64,000 nt of DNA from Paramecium sonneborni (taxonomy: Eukaryota; Ciliophora; Oligohymenophorea; Peniculida; Parameciidae): positions 62,001-126,000 of the forward strand of contig CAJJDN010000021.1 in assembly GCA_905182985.1 (NCBI GenBank). Reading direction: 5' to 3'. Below are positions 47,952 through 61,600 of the stretch, piece after piece. Within the stretch, counting starts at the first letter, position 1. Each line of letters starts with the position of its first letter. Under the pieces are notes generated by a model. It was not told where the DNA came from, did not search any database, and saw only the letters and a program-made list of their open reading frames with translations. The translations under genes and the position numbers were made by a program.

Positions 47952-49667
47952 TGTAGATATTTTTGATTTGTTATATTTTAAAAATCCTGGAATCCATATT
48001 TTTTAGTTTTCTAAAAGTTTCTAATCTAAAGAAGGATGTAATTATTTTCTAATTTCAATTTGTGATAGAACTCTATGAGTTTAAATTGAATTTGGATCTT
48101 CAGGTTCATCATTTATTTAAAATGTAATTCCTTTCGGTTCAGTTTTCAATTTGAAGTTTTTTCTATTGGTCGAAGGATTCTTATAATGTTAGTTTTCATC
48201 TATATTTAATTTGATAGATTCAAAATTTTAATAGAATTGTTCTTTCTTAGCAAAAAATGATTTTCTTTAAGTTGCTTTTAATGTTTTCTATTAAATGTTA
48301 TTTTACTCAACAACACTATATAGTATATTTAATACTCTGGTAAACGATTCTTTTTTACTGAGAATCCAACATGCAATATTTTATCTCTATCTTTTTCTGA
48401 ATCTTAAATTGCCTTATTAACTAATTTACGATATTCTCTCACATAGGCTTTATGTTACTTTTTCATCAAATCCTCTTACAAATGTTGAGATTTCTTTTTG
48501 GTATCCTGATTGTATATCAATTCAATATTTTCTAATCCTCTAGGTGAGAAAAATTGTTTTTCATTTGTGATACTGATAGCATTCTAAAAAAATAAATATT
48601 TTAATACATATGTATTTGAATATCTTATAGTTTTAATTCCATTTTCAATAAAATTAGATAACAGATTAATTTAATCTTTTTATTTGTAATCTAATTCAAA
48701 TAAGATAGCAATAATGTTATCACATTATAAAATTAATGGACCTCTAAGGTTATTTTCAGCTAAAGATTAAAACCTCTATATTATAAAATAGATTCACAAT
48801 TACCTTTTCTGGATTAGTAAATGTGATAGTATGTATATCCCAAGTATTTGTTTATTTAATTTAAAACTCAATTTTGACATCTTTGAACAACCAATAATGT
48901 AAAAATGGCTTTTTAATTATACAAGTCATTTCTGTTTGATTACATAGCATTGGTTATTTAGGTTTATAAGCAGGAGATTTAACAACATACTTTCCAATAG
49001 ATTAATATTCCATAGCATCTCTTCTGTGATGAATTCCTATATTACATTTAGGCATCCATTCATCAGTAACTTTATTGTAAGTGTATAAATCTCCTGTAGT
49101 AGTATCTAAGAAATAATCATCATGAGAGTTTTTTAATGCTTAAAGAGTATATTTAGGAAAGTCAACTAATTTACTGCCTTCTCCATTTCCATTTGTAATA
49201 TTAATATGCTATATTTAAATGCTATAAAATTTACTGTAGAAATATTGGAAGCACATAAATATGCAAGAGCTTGTGCTCCAAATGAGGTCATAAAGAGTAG
49301 TTTCTTAGTTTTAATACACATTCTTATTAGACTTATAATCTAGAATAGTAATTTATACTTATACATTTCTCATGTTTGGATTCCAAGGTCTTGTATTTGG
49401 TGAGGCTATTATAAAAACCATGTCTAATGAATTAAATTTTAAACCATTTTCTGGCTTTATTAGAGATGTTTCTGGCTCAAATAAATATTCTTCTAAATTA
49501 TGTCTATCAAGCTCAATATAATCAAAATCAATATCAGCAACTTCCTTTTAGGCTTAGGTGATCTAGATATTTAAACTCGATACCTCATATATTTATTGCT
49601 TAAATTGATTAAAGATCTTTGAATGAGAAGCAGTTGCAGTAAATCCATTAACAATCAAAAATTTCAT
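47904..49667 (-). CDS. Class I glutamine-amidotransferase-like protein lacking the catalytic Cys
   Basis: About 560 residues, intronic (25-nt and 26-nt introns in the N-terminal third). The N-terminal domain has an alternating alpha/beta pattern: MKFLIVNGFTATAS, an IELDRHNLEEY strand-helix, VFIIASPNTRPWNPNM, then IRMCIKTKKLLFMTSFGAQALAY. The last piece resembles the nucleophile elbow of class I amidotransferases (GxCxGxQ), but the Cys position is Ser or Phe in MTSFGAQ, so amidase activity is unlikely. A second domain follows (DDYFLDTTTGDLYTY...), then a long Lys/Gln-rich C-terminal region with helical character. The family is unclear to me; a ciliary or scaffolding role would be a guess. Confidence 0.6.
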
Positions 49668-49962
49668 AACAAAAATAATTGTTAATTATATATGTTGAAA
49701 AATTTCAAAGAACTAATCAACATTTCAAATAAAACTAATTATATAAAAATTTATAACCTTTGCAAAAATCAGAGTTTTCTAATATCACTTAAATTTTTAA
49801 TATCAAATTTATATACAATAAAATTGAAAAAATACACTTTTTTCGGATATAAGACAAAAAATATTCTCATCCAACTATTTATTTTATGTTTTAATTTTTA
49901 GAAAAAAGTTTTATTAAATTTATTTTCGGTTAAAATCAAAAGTATTTAATTTTACAATTTAG

Positions 49963-50498
49963 GATTTTATTCTCTATTTCCTAGAAGATTAAGATGATTA
50001 GAATGAATTTTTGAATTTTAATCTCAATATATTAGCAAGCATTATTTTAAAAAACTATAAAATTTAAATTGATATCATTATTTTTAAAGGTAAATTGGTT
50101 AAGATATCAAAAAGATCAATATGGTTAAAATTTTAAACAGGAGATCCTTTAGATAGATTACTTTAAACTCTAACAGATTTAGAAGAAAGATATGGCTATA
50201 TAAAAGGAAGATGATGCCGGAAATCATTAATGTTTAGATTTTACACAATGGTAAGATAATTTATTTATATTTTTATAAGATATCTCAAATTTAGATAGAG
50301 ATTTAGCAGAATCAAAAAGATATAAAGATTGAGTTAGAAAGTAAGCAACGAAAATGTTAGAGCTATAGAAAAGATAGATTAATATAATTTGAAAAAGTAG
50401 TTGTTTAAGATGGCAAACTAAAAACTTAATTAATAAGGAATTAAGAATTTTAAGTGGATAAATTAGTCTTAAGATAATAAACTGTAGAATAAATCTGA
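49963..50498 (+). CDS. Probable coiled-coil protein gene, structure unresolved
   Basis: Coding-like frame after an intron-like segment at 49942-49962 (21 nt, GTA...TAG); the first exon and start are not identified. The text includes GDPLDRLLQTLTDLEERYGY and, after a 29-nt intron (50251-50279), a basic coiled-coil ending EQI before TGA at 50496-50498. One in-frame TGA at 50212-50214 interrupts this frame. An alternative frame just after it (EDDAGNHQCLDFTQ) is also coding-like. Hence a frameshift, a sequencing error, a broken gene or a missed splice is present here. The opposite strand shows no plausible protein. Confidence 0.4.
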
Positions 50499-50616
50499 TT
50501 TTGATTTATTTTTCAATTTAAAATAAAAATCTAATATTTATCATTTCCCTTTCCTCTTTCTTAAATTAAATGTTAATCCTATTTCATCATTCTTTACATG
50601 AGTTTATATCTATAAA

Positions 50617-53079
50617 TCAACCATCATTTAATCTAAAATCTAACTATTTTATTCTACCTGATTTTTATAACATATCAGTTGCAAAATTGCTATCAATATA
50701 TTTATCAACCAAACTAGCTATTACACCTTATTCTTTTGGTAAATTCAATTGAGTAACAATTAAATTTGTTGCTTCTCCTCCTTCTTCTTAATCAAAACTT
50801 GCCTAATGTATTACTCCATTTATTTAAATCAAACCAATATATTTTAATTTTAACTAATTTTCATAATTCTTTATTTTACTTTATTTTTATAAAATATTAT
50901 TTGCTTTACATTTATATCATTTTTTTTACTCAATTTATACTTCAAATCTGTTTTTATTGCTATTTAAAATCTTCTACATGAAAATCCATTTAATAATGAA
51001 TCTATTTTAATTTTTATATTGCATACCATATTCTGCACTCAATAAAAAGTTAATAGGTTAGCTTTTAGCAGGAATATCAACTGGTGAACTATAATCAGCA
51101 AGCTAATTTCCTGTAAAATGTTTCAATACTTTATCAACATTTGTCTAAAAATCATTAACTATATTATTTACAATTTTAGTCAAATTCTCAGCACTTAAAC
51201 AAACCGTATGATCTTTAAAACTTAAATAATATGATCCAATTTCACCTATACTTTTGAAAGTGAACTCGATTAGCGGCTCAAAGGATTGCCTAAATTCCTA
51301 AGATATATGATACAATTTTTAATAAATACCTGAAACCATCATTTATTCCAATCTTCTACCAATTCTATTAATTAACCTAATAAGCCACTTTAGTTTAACA
51401 TAATTAACAGATTTATTATATAAATTTATTCTTACTCTCAAAACAATTAATAGCTTTTGGAGTTTCAAATTCTTAATCATCATCATCACTATCAATATCA
51501 GATTCTTCTACTTCTTAAATTAGTTATTATTATTTTTTAGGAATTGCTTACAATTTGAACACTTTTTGCTCTTAAACTTATTATACTGGCTCCTTCATTA
51601 AGGTAAATGTCTTTTATTCCAAAATTGTTTTTTCTTTTGCTTCCTTTTATGCAAAAGATGTTGTTGTTTAAGGTTTTTATTCATCTAATTTTAAAGATTA
51701 TTGAAATTCTTCCAAACTTAATTACTTTTTTTATTTTTTTTATTTTTTCTTCTAAGGAATTTAATCTTCTTCAAAATTCTATTTATTTTTCTATTATTTT
51801 AATAGTTCTTATTATCTTAAGAGTTCTTACTATCTTTCATCCTCCACTTATTTTATTCTCAATTCTTCTTATTCTTTTTCTTTCTATTTTTTTAATATTA
51901 ATCTTCTTTGTTCTTCTTCCTCCTCTTATTATTATTAGATTAATTATTCCTTCTTTTTTACTCCTTCTACTTTTTATTTTTTATTCTTCTTCACTTTTTA
52001 AACATAATCTTCATCTTCATCTTCATCGATCGACTCTTATCTTTAATCACTATCTTCATCTTCTGATTCTGATTCAACTTTTTAATTTTTCTTATTTGAT
52101 TTTTACTATTAATTATTTTGTTTAAAGAAATCAAATGTATCTGATTATGATTATTAGTCACTTAACATTTTATTATTTGATTTATTAGATTAAGAATTCT
52201 TTTTTTTTATATCAAAAGATTCATCATCTTCATCTGAATCACTTTCATCAATTTCTAGTTCTTCATATTTATTTTCTTATTTTTTATCTTGGTTTAATTA
52301 AATCTATGATGAAGTTTTAGTTTCTTATATGTTAATAGGTTGAAAATTAATTTTTGGCATAAACTCCTTTAAACTATCATCTTCATACATACTCTTAGAT
52401 TCTTTAGGTTCATCAAGATGAAATCTTTTACTATATTTTTCTAATTATGCTTATTTCATTTTTTCAAAATCAGCAGAATGTTCTTTTTCAGAATCATCTT
52501 AAACTTTTTCACTCTTATCTTGTATTTTTGTTTCTTAAGGTCTTTATTATACTTCAGGCATTTTTAAACTTGTAAATTAGTTGAAGTCATTCTTAATTTA
52601 TTCTTTAGCAGTTTATATTGGTAACACTAATAATTTTGATTCAGTTTGAGCTAATTTTTTTGATATTCCTCTACTCCACATGTTACCACTGTCATCTTCA
52701 TCATCATATTCAGATTCTGATTCAGAAATAATAGGAACCTATTTTTTTTAAGGTAAAGATGGTTTAACATCTTTGTTTGTGGATAGTTTCTGTTAATAAC
52801 TTTTCAATTAAGCCATAACATCAACTTCTTCATCATCTTCATTTAATTAAGAATTTTATGACATTTTCTTTTAGTTGTCAGTATCATCATCATCATATTC
52901 TTCTGATTCTTCTTCAGAAAATGGAGAAACTTTACTTTTGGCAAATTTGGAAGAATTATCTCCATCATCAGCAAATTTAGATAGTGACTTTAGCAGATCT
53001 ATTATTTATATTTAGTTTAATTACCGCTGGAAGCTGTTACGAATAATATCAAAACAAAGAGTATGACTAATTGTTTCAT
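50617..53079 (-). CDS. Secreted acidic Gln/Lys-rich protein with C-terminal globular domain
   Basis: About 780 residues. An N-terminal signal peptide (MKQLVILFVLILFVTASS) is followed, after a 25-nt intron, by a long low-complexity region with alternating acidic clusters (SESESEYDDEDD, ESIDEDEDEDY) and Lys/Gln-rich coiled coils (QEELRIKQVEDERQQELL). The C-terminal 200 residues look folded (MMVSGIYQKLYHISQEFRQS ... NLIVTQLNLPKEQG). No family recognised. Such signal-bearing acidic proteins can be secretory-granule matrix or calcium-binding proteins; that is only inference. Introns around 51.3-51.45 kb are not fully resolved. Confidence 0.65.
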
Positions 53080-55190
53080 AAAAATAATAATATTTAAACC
53101 GTTTTTTAAAAAGAACAATAATAATATAAATAATCACTTTAATTTCCTATTGTCAAATCCTCCATTCCAAATAAAAATAATTATATTATCTAATATGTTA
53201 TCAATAATTCTATCTTGCAAAATTTATTACCAATTTTCAATCTAAATAAAGACAGTTCTTTAATACTGATCTCTATTTTTATATCGACCTAATTCTTACA
53301 CATACATTTCAAACACATTAGGATTGCTAAATTTTAATTATATTATATATACATAAGTTTCTTTTTATTCTCTAAATATTCTATATAGGGAAACATAGTG
53401 TTTATAGCATAAGTGATTTTTTTCAATTAAGCTTCAATTTATATCTATTAAGCTTAAGGAAGATGAGAGAAGAGAAAGTTTACATATAGAGGAAACTTTG
53501 ATTTTCTCCAATCATCATTAAAGTAAGGCATAATTTAATCATGTAAGTTTTGAATATCACCCATTTCTTAATTTTTTTAAAAGTCAAATTTAAAATATTT
53601 AAGTTTATTTTAATCTAAAGCATTTTCTGAATCTTAAACCAAAAATATGAAATTTTTAATGAATCTCTTACTTGGTGTCATTTAAATTAATTCAACTTAG
53701 CATCCTTTTATATTAGATAATGGTTTAAATTAATAAGTATGACAATCATAACCTCCTTCTTATGGTTCTATACATGGAAATTAAATCAATCTAAAACTAC
53801 TCTATTCTTCAGGAAAAGTTATTTTGATCCCTGCCACACATTCACTATTAACTGAATATACTTAATATTAAACAGTGGTCTATGGATCAAATAATGTAAA
53901 ATCTAATAATACATCAAATTCATTATCATATTCATTTTATATACCATCTTCATATTCTACTCTAATGTCTTCATTACTATGAGTCTACTAATGAATTGTT
54001 TCAGTTTTTATATTAATATTCGATTACTGAGGTGATAAAGGAGGGCTCTGTCGAAGAAACTCTTATAAATTTTCAACTTGATCCTCTTTATTATTGTTGT
54101 TGTTTAACATTGATTAATATGTCAAGTATTTTGTTAAAGTATTTTATTTTTCATTTAATAATGGTACAAGTTAATATGGATGCAAATAGAGTTTTGTTGC
54201 AAACTCTTCATGTTGATATACTGCATTAAGAGTTAAGATATCTTTCATACTAAATTTTAATCCAAGAAATTTATAATTTAATGATTCATTTCCACCTTTA
54301 AATTAAATCAAGTTTTTTACTGAATCATAAAAATATTCTGCATACATATTATAATAATCCTTTATTTCTTTTTATAAATCTTACATAGCTAATTCAGCAT
54401 TTTATACTTATTAAGATAATTTTCCTGATTGCAATCTTGAATTTGGAAGTTTTAAATTCGAATCTATTGTCAACAATTAAGGATTACTACTAATACCATC
54501 ACTTTACTATTCTTCTAAATAAAATTCATTCTTTAATGTTGATATCTATCCTACTCTTCTTAAACCATGTTAATTTAATTTACTCAACCTTTGTTCTTCC
54601 TTTGATTTCTTTATATACTCTCTCTATTGAATCGATTGAAGAACAAAATCAGATCCAGAATTAAACTGATGGTATAAATAAGCAAAAAATTTGTCATATA
54701 ACACGAATTCCTATTTACCTCTTATTATACAATTCATTGAAACACAAAGCTCATATAGAATTTTTAAAGTTATTTCTTTATTGTCATTTTATATTACTTT
54801 AAGTAATCTCTCTATTTCAATAATGTAGATCTATTCTGGCACTATTCCTAATTGTCTGGTTTATTAAGCATATTGTATTATTTTTAAATATTATTAATCT
54901 CTCTTTTTTGTTGAATTACAAATGATTGGCGGTTGCATCCATTATAAAACAGTTAGAATTTATGAAGTTCGCAAATAAATCTACTAAAGACTTAAGAAGA
55001 GCATCTCTTTAAACTATGTTAAATATGCACTTTTTTAGAATAATTAACTTAGCATCCTAACATGTGGATTCACAGTAAAAAAGTTATGACTCTATTTTTT
55101 ATTAATTTATTCATACTCTATATTTTGTCTTATCCTATCTAATTATTTTTGATCCATTTAATCCTCTAATTTTCTCATTTGCAAACTCAT
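53076..55190 (-). CDS. Unknown large soluble protein (704 aa)
   Basis: A single frame from the ATG at 55190 to TGA at 53076-53078, needing no frame-changing intron. N-terminal Gln/Lys coiled region, then a helical domain (HVRMLSQLFQKSAYLTQF...), a Ser/Gln-rich linker and a C-terminal beta-rich portion with several cysteines (CIEPQEGGYDCHTY). No signal peptide. No family recognised. Its stop codon overlaps the ATG of the next gene downstream (ATGA), so either the last part or the neighbour's start may differ slightly. Confidence 0.62.
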
Positions 55191-55377
55191 ACATAATAAT
55201 ACTTTAAAGAATATTTATATAATTATAAAATATTTGATATATTTACTTTTAACATTTTTATATATTAAATTTAAAATCCAAATATTAAACCATATTTTTT
55301 CTATCAGCACTAACTATCAATTATACATAAAATTTAACATAATTTGAAATCTACTTATAATTTTACACAATAATAAA

Positions 55378-57610
55378 TCAAGATAAAAACCAATTTATGA
55401 TTTTACAAATTTCATACTCATTAGATGATTACTTTAAAATACTCATAATTATTAATCCAAATGATGGATTTTTAACTTTTGTTGGTTCATATTTATTCAT
55501 TGACCCCAAATTTCCTGAAATTTATATCAAATTTTATATGTATTTCTTATCACACTCATCTATTAAATATGAAATACTAAATATATTAAATGAAGGAGCA
55601 TCATTTGTAATATTACAAACTTTACTAAATTATATTAACTCTTATCTCTCTGAAATAGTTTGAACACCTAAAGTGAATAATTTTATGAATGATGAATCTT
55701 ATAAGAAAATAATTAATTTTAATCTAAGCATAATAGGAACCTTTGCACAAACTATTAAACTTCTAATTTTATTAAAAAAAAGTGGTTCAAAAAACTCTTA
55801 GGAATTAAGCAAAATTACATCATATTTTATCATAGTATTTGTAAGCCAAACTTCAAGAATATTAATTAAAATAAATAATAGTTACTAAGAATGTTTCCAA
55901 TAATTATAACATAATACTGGATTACTATTTTGTTTAATACATTGAATCAATTACAAAAAGGAATTAGAATTATCTGTTACTATCTTACTACATTATGCTA
56001 AAGCTTTGTTAAATACCATTGCAACAATTTTTGATATTGATATTTCATTTGAAAGATTCTTGAAATTTAATAATGCTATTGTAGTCAAACATTTATCATA
56101 TTATGTTTCAATCTCAATTTCTTGATTTTCATCATCCTCAGGGATTTGATATATCAATTATTAAGTAAATTTTAAGGAATTGACCCAAGAGTGAATACTT
56201 TCCGAAACTTGATCCTTTTTTGAAAAATAGAGTTTTAAACCTTACTCACAATTTAAGTGATGCCATAAATTAGAAATTACTTACTCTTACCAACTCAATT
56301 TTATTTATGGAATAGAACCAAAAGTTCTTTAATAGTTTTCAAATTACTAAAGAACTTTAAATGTAAGTTCCTAAACACAATCCTATGATATTGATATTGT
56401 ATATATTTATGTTGAAGTTATTAATAAGCTACAAAACTAATCATAATTTCTATTAATAAATTAATTATTTTATTTACTTGGTTTTTGAAACTTAATCATC
56501 TTTATTTAAAATTTAAGAATCAGATTATAAAACTTCATTCATTTTTTTTTTAGTTATTTTAATTCCAAACTATTAATTATATTTAGAGAAATGAATTGCT
56601 TAATTTTAAATCTCTTTAATATTTAAAGTAGATGTTTCAGGGCAATTTAGGATATTGCTAAAATTAATAGGGTTATTAAATTCATCAATAACGTTTTGAA
56701 AATTCAATTAAATATTTTTGAATATACGATCCTAAAGTACTTTTTTAGAAAAAGAAATTATTTAGAATTAATCTGAAAAGGTTGAAAAAACTAAAGCAAT
56801 AAATATTTTTGGTAATTCATGTATTTCAATAAATTTATAATGACAATCATCTTTTGGTAGATAATAATATTTTTTAACAAATTTAAGTTGTTTTAATTGA
56901 TACTTAACAAATCGATATTCAGCTTTTTTTTCTTACAAAATTAAAATATTCTCATTTCCAACAAAATATATATGATTTATAGAATAATTTGGGTCTGTAA
57001 ATCGATGTATTTATGGTTCCTATTCATTATCACTAAAAGTAATTAAATCATTTAATTCAGTGACTCCAACTATCATTTCTTTTTGATCTATTTCAATAGT
57101 TTAAAATGAAACTAGACTTTATCGAAGTGCAATAATTTAAGTGATTACCTTTTAATCAGGACTATAGAATAGGATTTACCCCTATTAAGAGATGAAGGCT
57201 ATTTTTAGTTTAATCTTGTTCATAATGACAAAATCACTAAATCTCTTGATTTAATAAGCTTCTTTTAATTTCATGTTATTTGGTAAATAAGCTTCATTAA
57301 TTTCAATAATTGAAAGAAGATTGTCCTGTTGTTTGTTTTATTGAAATAGATTAGAAAGTAATATTTCTATGTATTCACCTTCCATTGTTAGGATATGTAC
57401 AGCAAAGGTTTGGAATTTCATAGAGATGATGGGATCTCTTTTCCATTTTAAAGTTTCTATTTAGACAGATAACTTATATTTGTCTTCTGCAATAATTATA
57501 AGATTTTCGTAGGATGTATATAATACAACATACCTAAAATGGATAGAATCTCCATAAGCATATTAATGAATTTATTCGGAAAGTTATTGAAATAATTTTT
57601 GTTATAACAT
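55378..57610 (-). CDS. Beta-propeller plus alpha-solenoid protein, unknown
   Basis: About 730 residues. The N-terminal half is rich in short beta strands with WD-like character (YGDSIHFRYVVLYTSYENLI, KFQTFAVHILTMEGEYIEIL). The C-terminal half, read through a 28-nt intron near 56.46 kb, is helical solenoid. This overall plan is shared by several nucleoporins and coat proteins, but I cannot assign a family. The plus strand over 55.24-56.13 kb is also partly open but broken by two in-frame TGAs. The minus strand is uninterrupted and has better composition, so this strand is called. The start at 57610 is the first ATG after an upstream TGA in frame. Confidence 0.62.
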
Positions 57611-57791
57611 ATAAATAATGGCATTATTACATTATTTTAGTCATTTGATAATTGAATAGAATTACAAAAAGTTAATGTATTTCTGGCTAATGTAATCTTG
57701 AATTTCCATAAGACTATATTAAATAGAACTTTTGATAATTTTCTTATAAATCATGGAAAGTTATCCTTGAATATAGCATTGAGTAATTAAA

Positions 57792-58648
57792 ATGAATTGT
57801 ATACAATATATAAAAAAATGCTACCAAAAACTTAAACAAAAAAGAGATGGATAAGAAGAGTCTTATAGACTTTCAACTTAGGAATCAGAGGGTCAAAAAA
57901 AGAAAACATTAGTTCTAGATTTGGATGAAACCTTAGTGCACTGTGAATTCAAGGAAAATTAAAATTTCAATTATGAAACTATTTTAGATGTTTGGCATAG
58001 GGGAGTTCTATACAATGTGTATTTATGTAGAAGACCATTTTTGAGAGAATTTTTAAAACAAATGAGTGTGTTTTACGAGATCATAATATTTACTGCTGGT
58101 TATGAATCGTATTGTTATAAAGTTTTGTAATACATAGATGTGGATAAACATATAAGTGATTATTTTGCAAGATAAAATTGTATTTTTGTAAATGGAAACT
58201 GTTTGAAAGATCTTACGATTTTGGATCGTCCATTAGATTAATTAATATTTATAGATGTATTTGATATATATAGGAATGATAGAATAATCCAAATGCTTTT
58301 GAATTATAACCTGATAATGGATTATTGATTCCCTCATTTTTAGATTCAGATGAGGATGAATGTTTATTTAGATTGATTCCTTTTTTAAAATTCATGGCTA
58401 ACAAATAATGTGTGAAACCAGTGAATAAATTCATGAAAGATTATGAATCTATTTATGGTTCATTATTCAGTGATTCTCATATCACACTATAATGTAATGT
58501 AGATGGAGAGGAAGGCAGTTTGAATGAAGAGAGCTGTATCATAGTTGAGAATGTTCCTAAACATCGTAAAACTTAGACTCTTATGAATGATAAATAGAAA
58601 AGAAATTAAGTTTAATAGCCTCGTAGTTAATCTCTCTTCTCAGGTTGA
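57792..58648 (+). CDS. FCP1/SCP-like (NLI-interacting factor) phosphatase
   Basis: About 276 residues. Contains the catalytic DxDxT motif in LVLDLDETLVHCEF (Asp about 43 and 45), the CRRPFLREFL segment, IIIFTAGYESYC and, across a 26-nt intron (58257-58282), IFIDNNPNAFELQPDNG, the closing motif with conserved Asp-Asn. These HAD-family enzymes dephosphorylate Ser/Thr, classically the RNA polymerase II CTD. A basic C-terminal tail of about 50 residues is extra. Convergent neighbour ends at 55.4 kb on the other strand; the topoisomerase gene begins 33 bp after this stop. Confidence 0.88.
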
Positions 58649-58680
58649 ATTATTTTAAATTGTATATAATTTCAATTATA

Positions 58681-61600
58681 ATGCGCCAAAAGACAATTGA
58701 AGAACAATATAAGAAGATGACTCATATTGAACATATACTTTAAAGGCCTGATACATATATAGGCAGTTTATAAAGAACTTCAGATCAAATGTGGATTATT
58801 CAAAATGGTAAAATGATTTAAAAAGAAATTGAATATGTGCCTGGGTTTTTTAAAATATTTGATGAAATTTTAGTGAACGCTGCTGATAATTTATAAAGAG
58901 ATACTCATTTACATAAATAATCTTATATCAAAGTAGACATAGGAAATGAAATTACAATTAAAAATGATGGATTTCCTATTCCTGTTGAAATACATAAAGA
59001 ATATTAAATATATGTACCAGAATTGATTTTTGGAGTGTTTCTAACAGGAAGCAACTTTGACGATACTGAAAAAAGAGTAGTTGGAGGAAGAAATGGATAT
59101 GGAGCCAAATTAACAAATGTTTATTCTTCCGAATTTACGCTGGAAGTTTGTGATGGTAAAAATTATTTTAAATTGATTTGGAGTAATAATATGAGTAACA
59201 AACAGATACCAATAATAAAATAAATTAAAAAAGATCCTTATGTGAGTATTTCATACAAACCAGATTACAAGAGGTTTGGAATGAAAGAGATAGAAAATGA
59301 TACTTAAGCATTATTAACCAGAAGAGTATATGATTTAGCTGGCATATATGGTAATAGAATCAGTGTATATTTGAATGATGAAAAGATTAAAATCAATTCA
59401 TTCTAAAAATATGTAGATTTATATTTACCAAGTGAAGGAGCTATTAAAATATATGATAAAGAAATGACAACTCCAAGATGGGAAGTTGTTGTAAGTTATT
59501 CACCAACATAATTTTAACATGTATCTTTTGTTAATGCTATATGCACTGCAAAAGGAGGAACTCATGTAAATTATGTAACAGATAAAATTATATAAGATAT
59601 TTAAAATGAAATGAATAATAATAAAAAGTACAAATCAATTGAAGTATAAAAATATCAAATAAAATAATCTCTTTGGGTATTTATTAATTGTTTAATTGAT
59701 AATCCCACATTTGATTCTTAAACAAAAGAGAATATGACTACAAAGGTATCTGAATTTGGAGGCACAAGTGAAGAGAAATTTAAAGTAACCGATAAATTCT
59801 CTAAAGCTTTAATAAAAACAGATATCATAGAAACTATTTTTTAATAAGCAAAAGCTAAGGCTGACGCTAAATTAAATAAATAATTAAAAGGTACTAAGAC
59901 AGGTAGAATTCATGGAATAGAGAAATTAGATGATGCAAATGATGCTGGTAAAAAGAATTCAGAATTTTGCACATTAATATTGACAGAAGGAGATTCAGCA
60001 AAAGCATTAGCTATGGCAGGTATTGATATTGTCGGAAGAGATAGATATGGTGTATTTCCTTTAAAGGGTAAGTTATTGAATGTAAGAGAAGCATCGTTAA
60101 AATAAATATTATAAAATGAAGAAATAGAAAATTTAATAAAAATACTTGGTTTATAAAAAGAAAGATAATATTAAGATTTAAAGTCTTTGAGATATGGTTC
60201 AGTAATGATTATGACAGATCAAGATATTGATGGATCACATATAAAAGGTTTGATTATCAATTTTATACATCATTTTTGGCCATCTTTAGTTAAATATAGA
60301 GGATTTCTTAAAGAGTTTGTAACTCCATTAATAAAGGCCACTAAGGGAAATTAAACGATTCCTTTTTTTACAGTTTAGGATTTCAATAAGTTTGCTTAGG
60401 AGGAAGATATTAAAACATGGAAGATTAAATATTACAAAGGTTTAGGTACATCAGATGATCAAGAGGCATAGGAGTATTTTAAGAATTTAAGAACACATAC
60501 AATAATGTTTAGATATGATGGAGATGAAGATGATAATTCAATTGATTTATGTTTTAATAAAAAGAAAGCTAATGATAGAAAATAATGGTTAGCATAATAC
60601 AATCATGATTTGTATGTGGATCATACAAAAAAAGAATTAGGTTATTCAGAATTTATACATAAAGAATTGATACATTTTTCGATGGCTGATAATATTAGAT
60701 CTATTCCTTCAATTATGGATGGATTAAAACCAGGATAAAGAAAAGTGTTATTCTCTTGTTTTAAGAGAAATTTGAAATAAGAAATAAAAGTAGTATAATT
60801 AGGTGGTTATATAGCTGAACATTCGGCTTATCATCATGGAGATATATCATTAGTATCTACGATAATAGGAATGGCTTAGAATTTTGTTGGTTCTAATAAT
60901 ATAAATTTATTATTACCAAAAGGTTAGTTTGGTAGTAGAGCTATGGGAGGAAAAGATCATGCATCTGCAAGATATATTTCTACAGCACTTAATAAAATTA
61001 CTAGACATATATTCCCAGAATAAGATGATCATTTATTAAAATATATGGAAGATGATGGATAAATGGTTGAACCAGAATATTATGTTCCTATTATACCTAT
61101 GAGTTTAGTTAATGGAGCTGAAGGAATAGGAACTGGTTGGTCAACTTAAATTTAAAATTATAATCCTATTGAATTAGTTTAATAAATTAAAAATAGATTA
61201 GATGGTCAATAATTTTAACCTATGACTCCTTTTTATAAAAATTTTGATGGAATTATTGAAAATCTACCTAATGGGAATGGCATTATAAAAGGTTTAATTG
61301 ATTGTAATGTAGATACAGATATTATCACTATTACAGAATTACCTGTTAAAAAGTGGACTAAAAATTATAAAGAATGGCTAGATAAGGAAATGGCTGAAGA
61401 AGGTAGTTCAATTGTAGATTTAAGAGAATATCATACTAAATATAAAATACATTTTGAAATATAAATGGTTGATGGATTTGTATAAGATTTAAGAAACCCA
61501 TTAGAATATTTCAAATTAACAACACCAGCTTCATGTACTAATATGGTATTATTTGATTCAAACAATAAAATTAAAAAATATGAATCTGTACAAGAAATCT

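Noticed and set aside
49692..49901. 69-codon plus-strand frame ahead of the unresolved coiled-coil gene
   Set aside because: It does not join the next exon in frame through the 49942-49962 intron, so it is probably chance sequence.
51607..52125. Long plus-strand frame rich in Leu, Ile and Phe
   Set aside because: It is the complement of the Lys/Gln/acidic-rich region of the secreted acidic protein; hydrophobic low-complexity shadow.
55397..56125. Plus-strand frame of about 240 codons broken by two in-frame TGAs, at first sight a recoded gene or pseudogene
   Set aside because: The minus strand over the same bases is uninterrupted, has better protein composition and continues the propeller gene through a good 28-nt intron.
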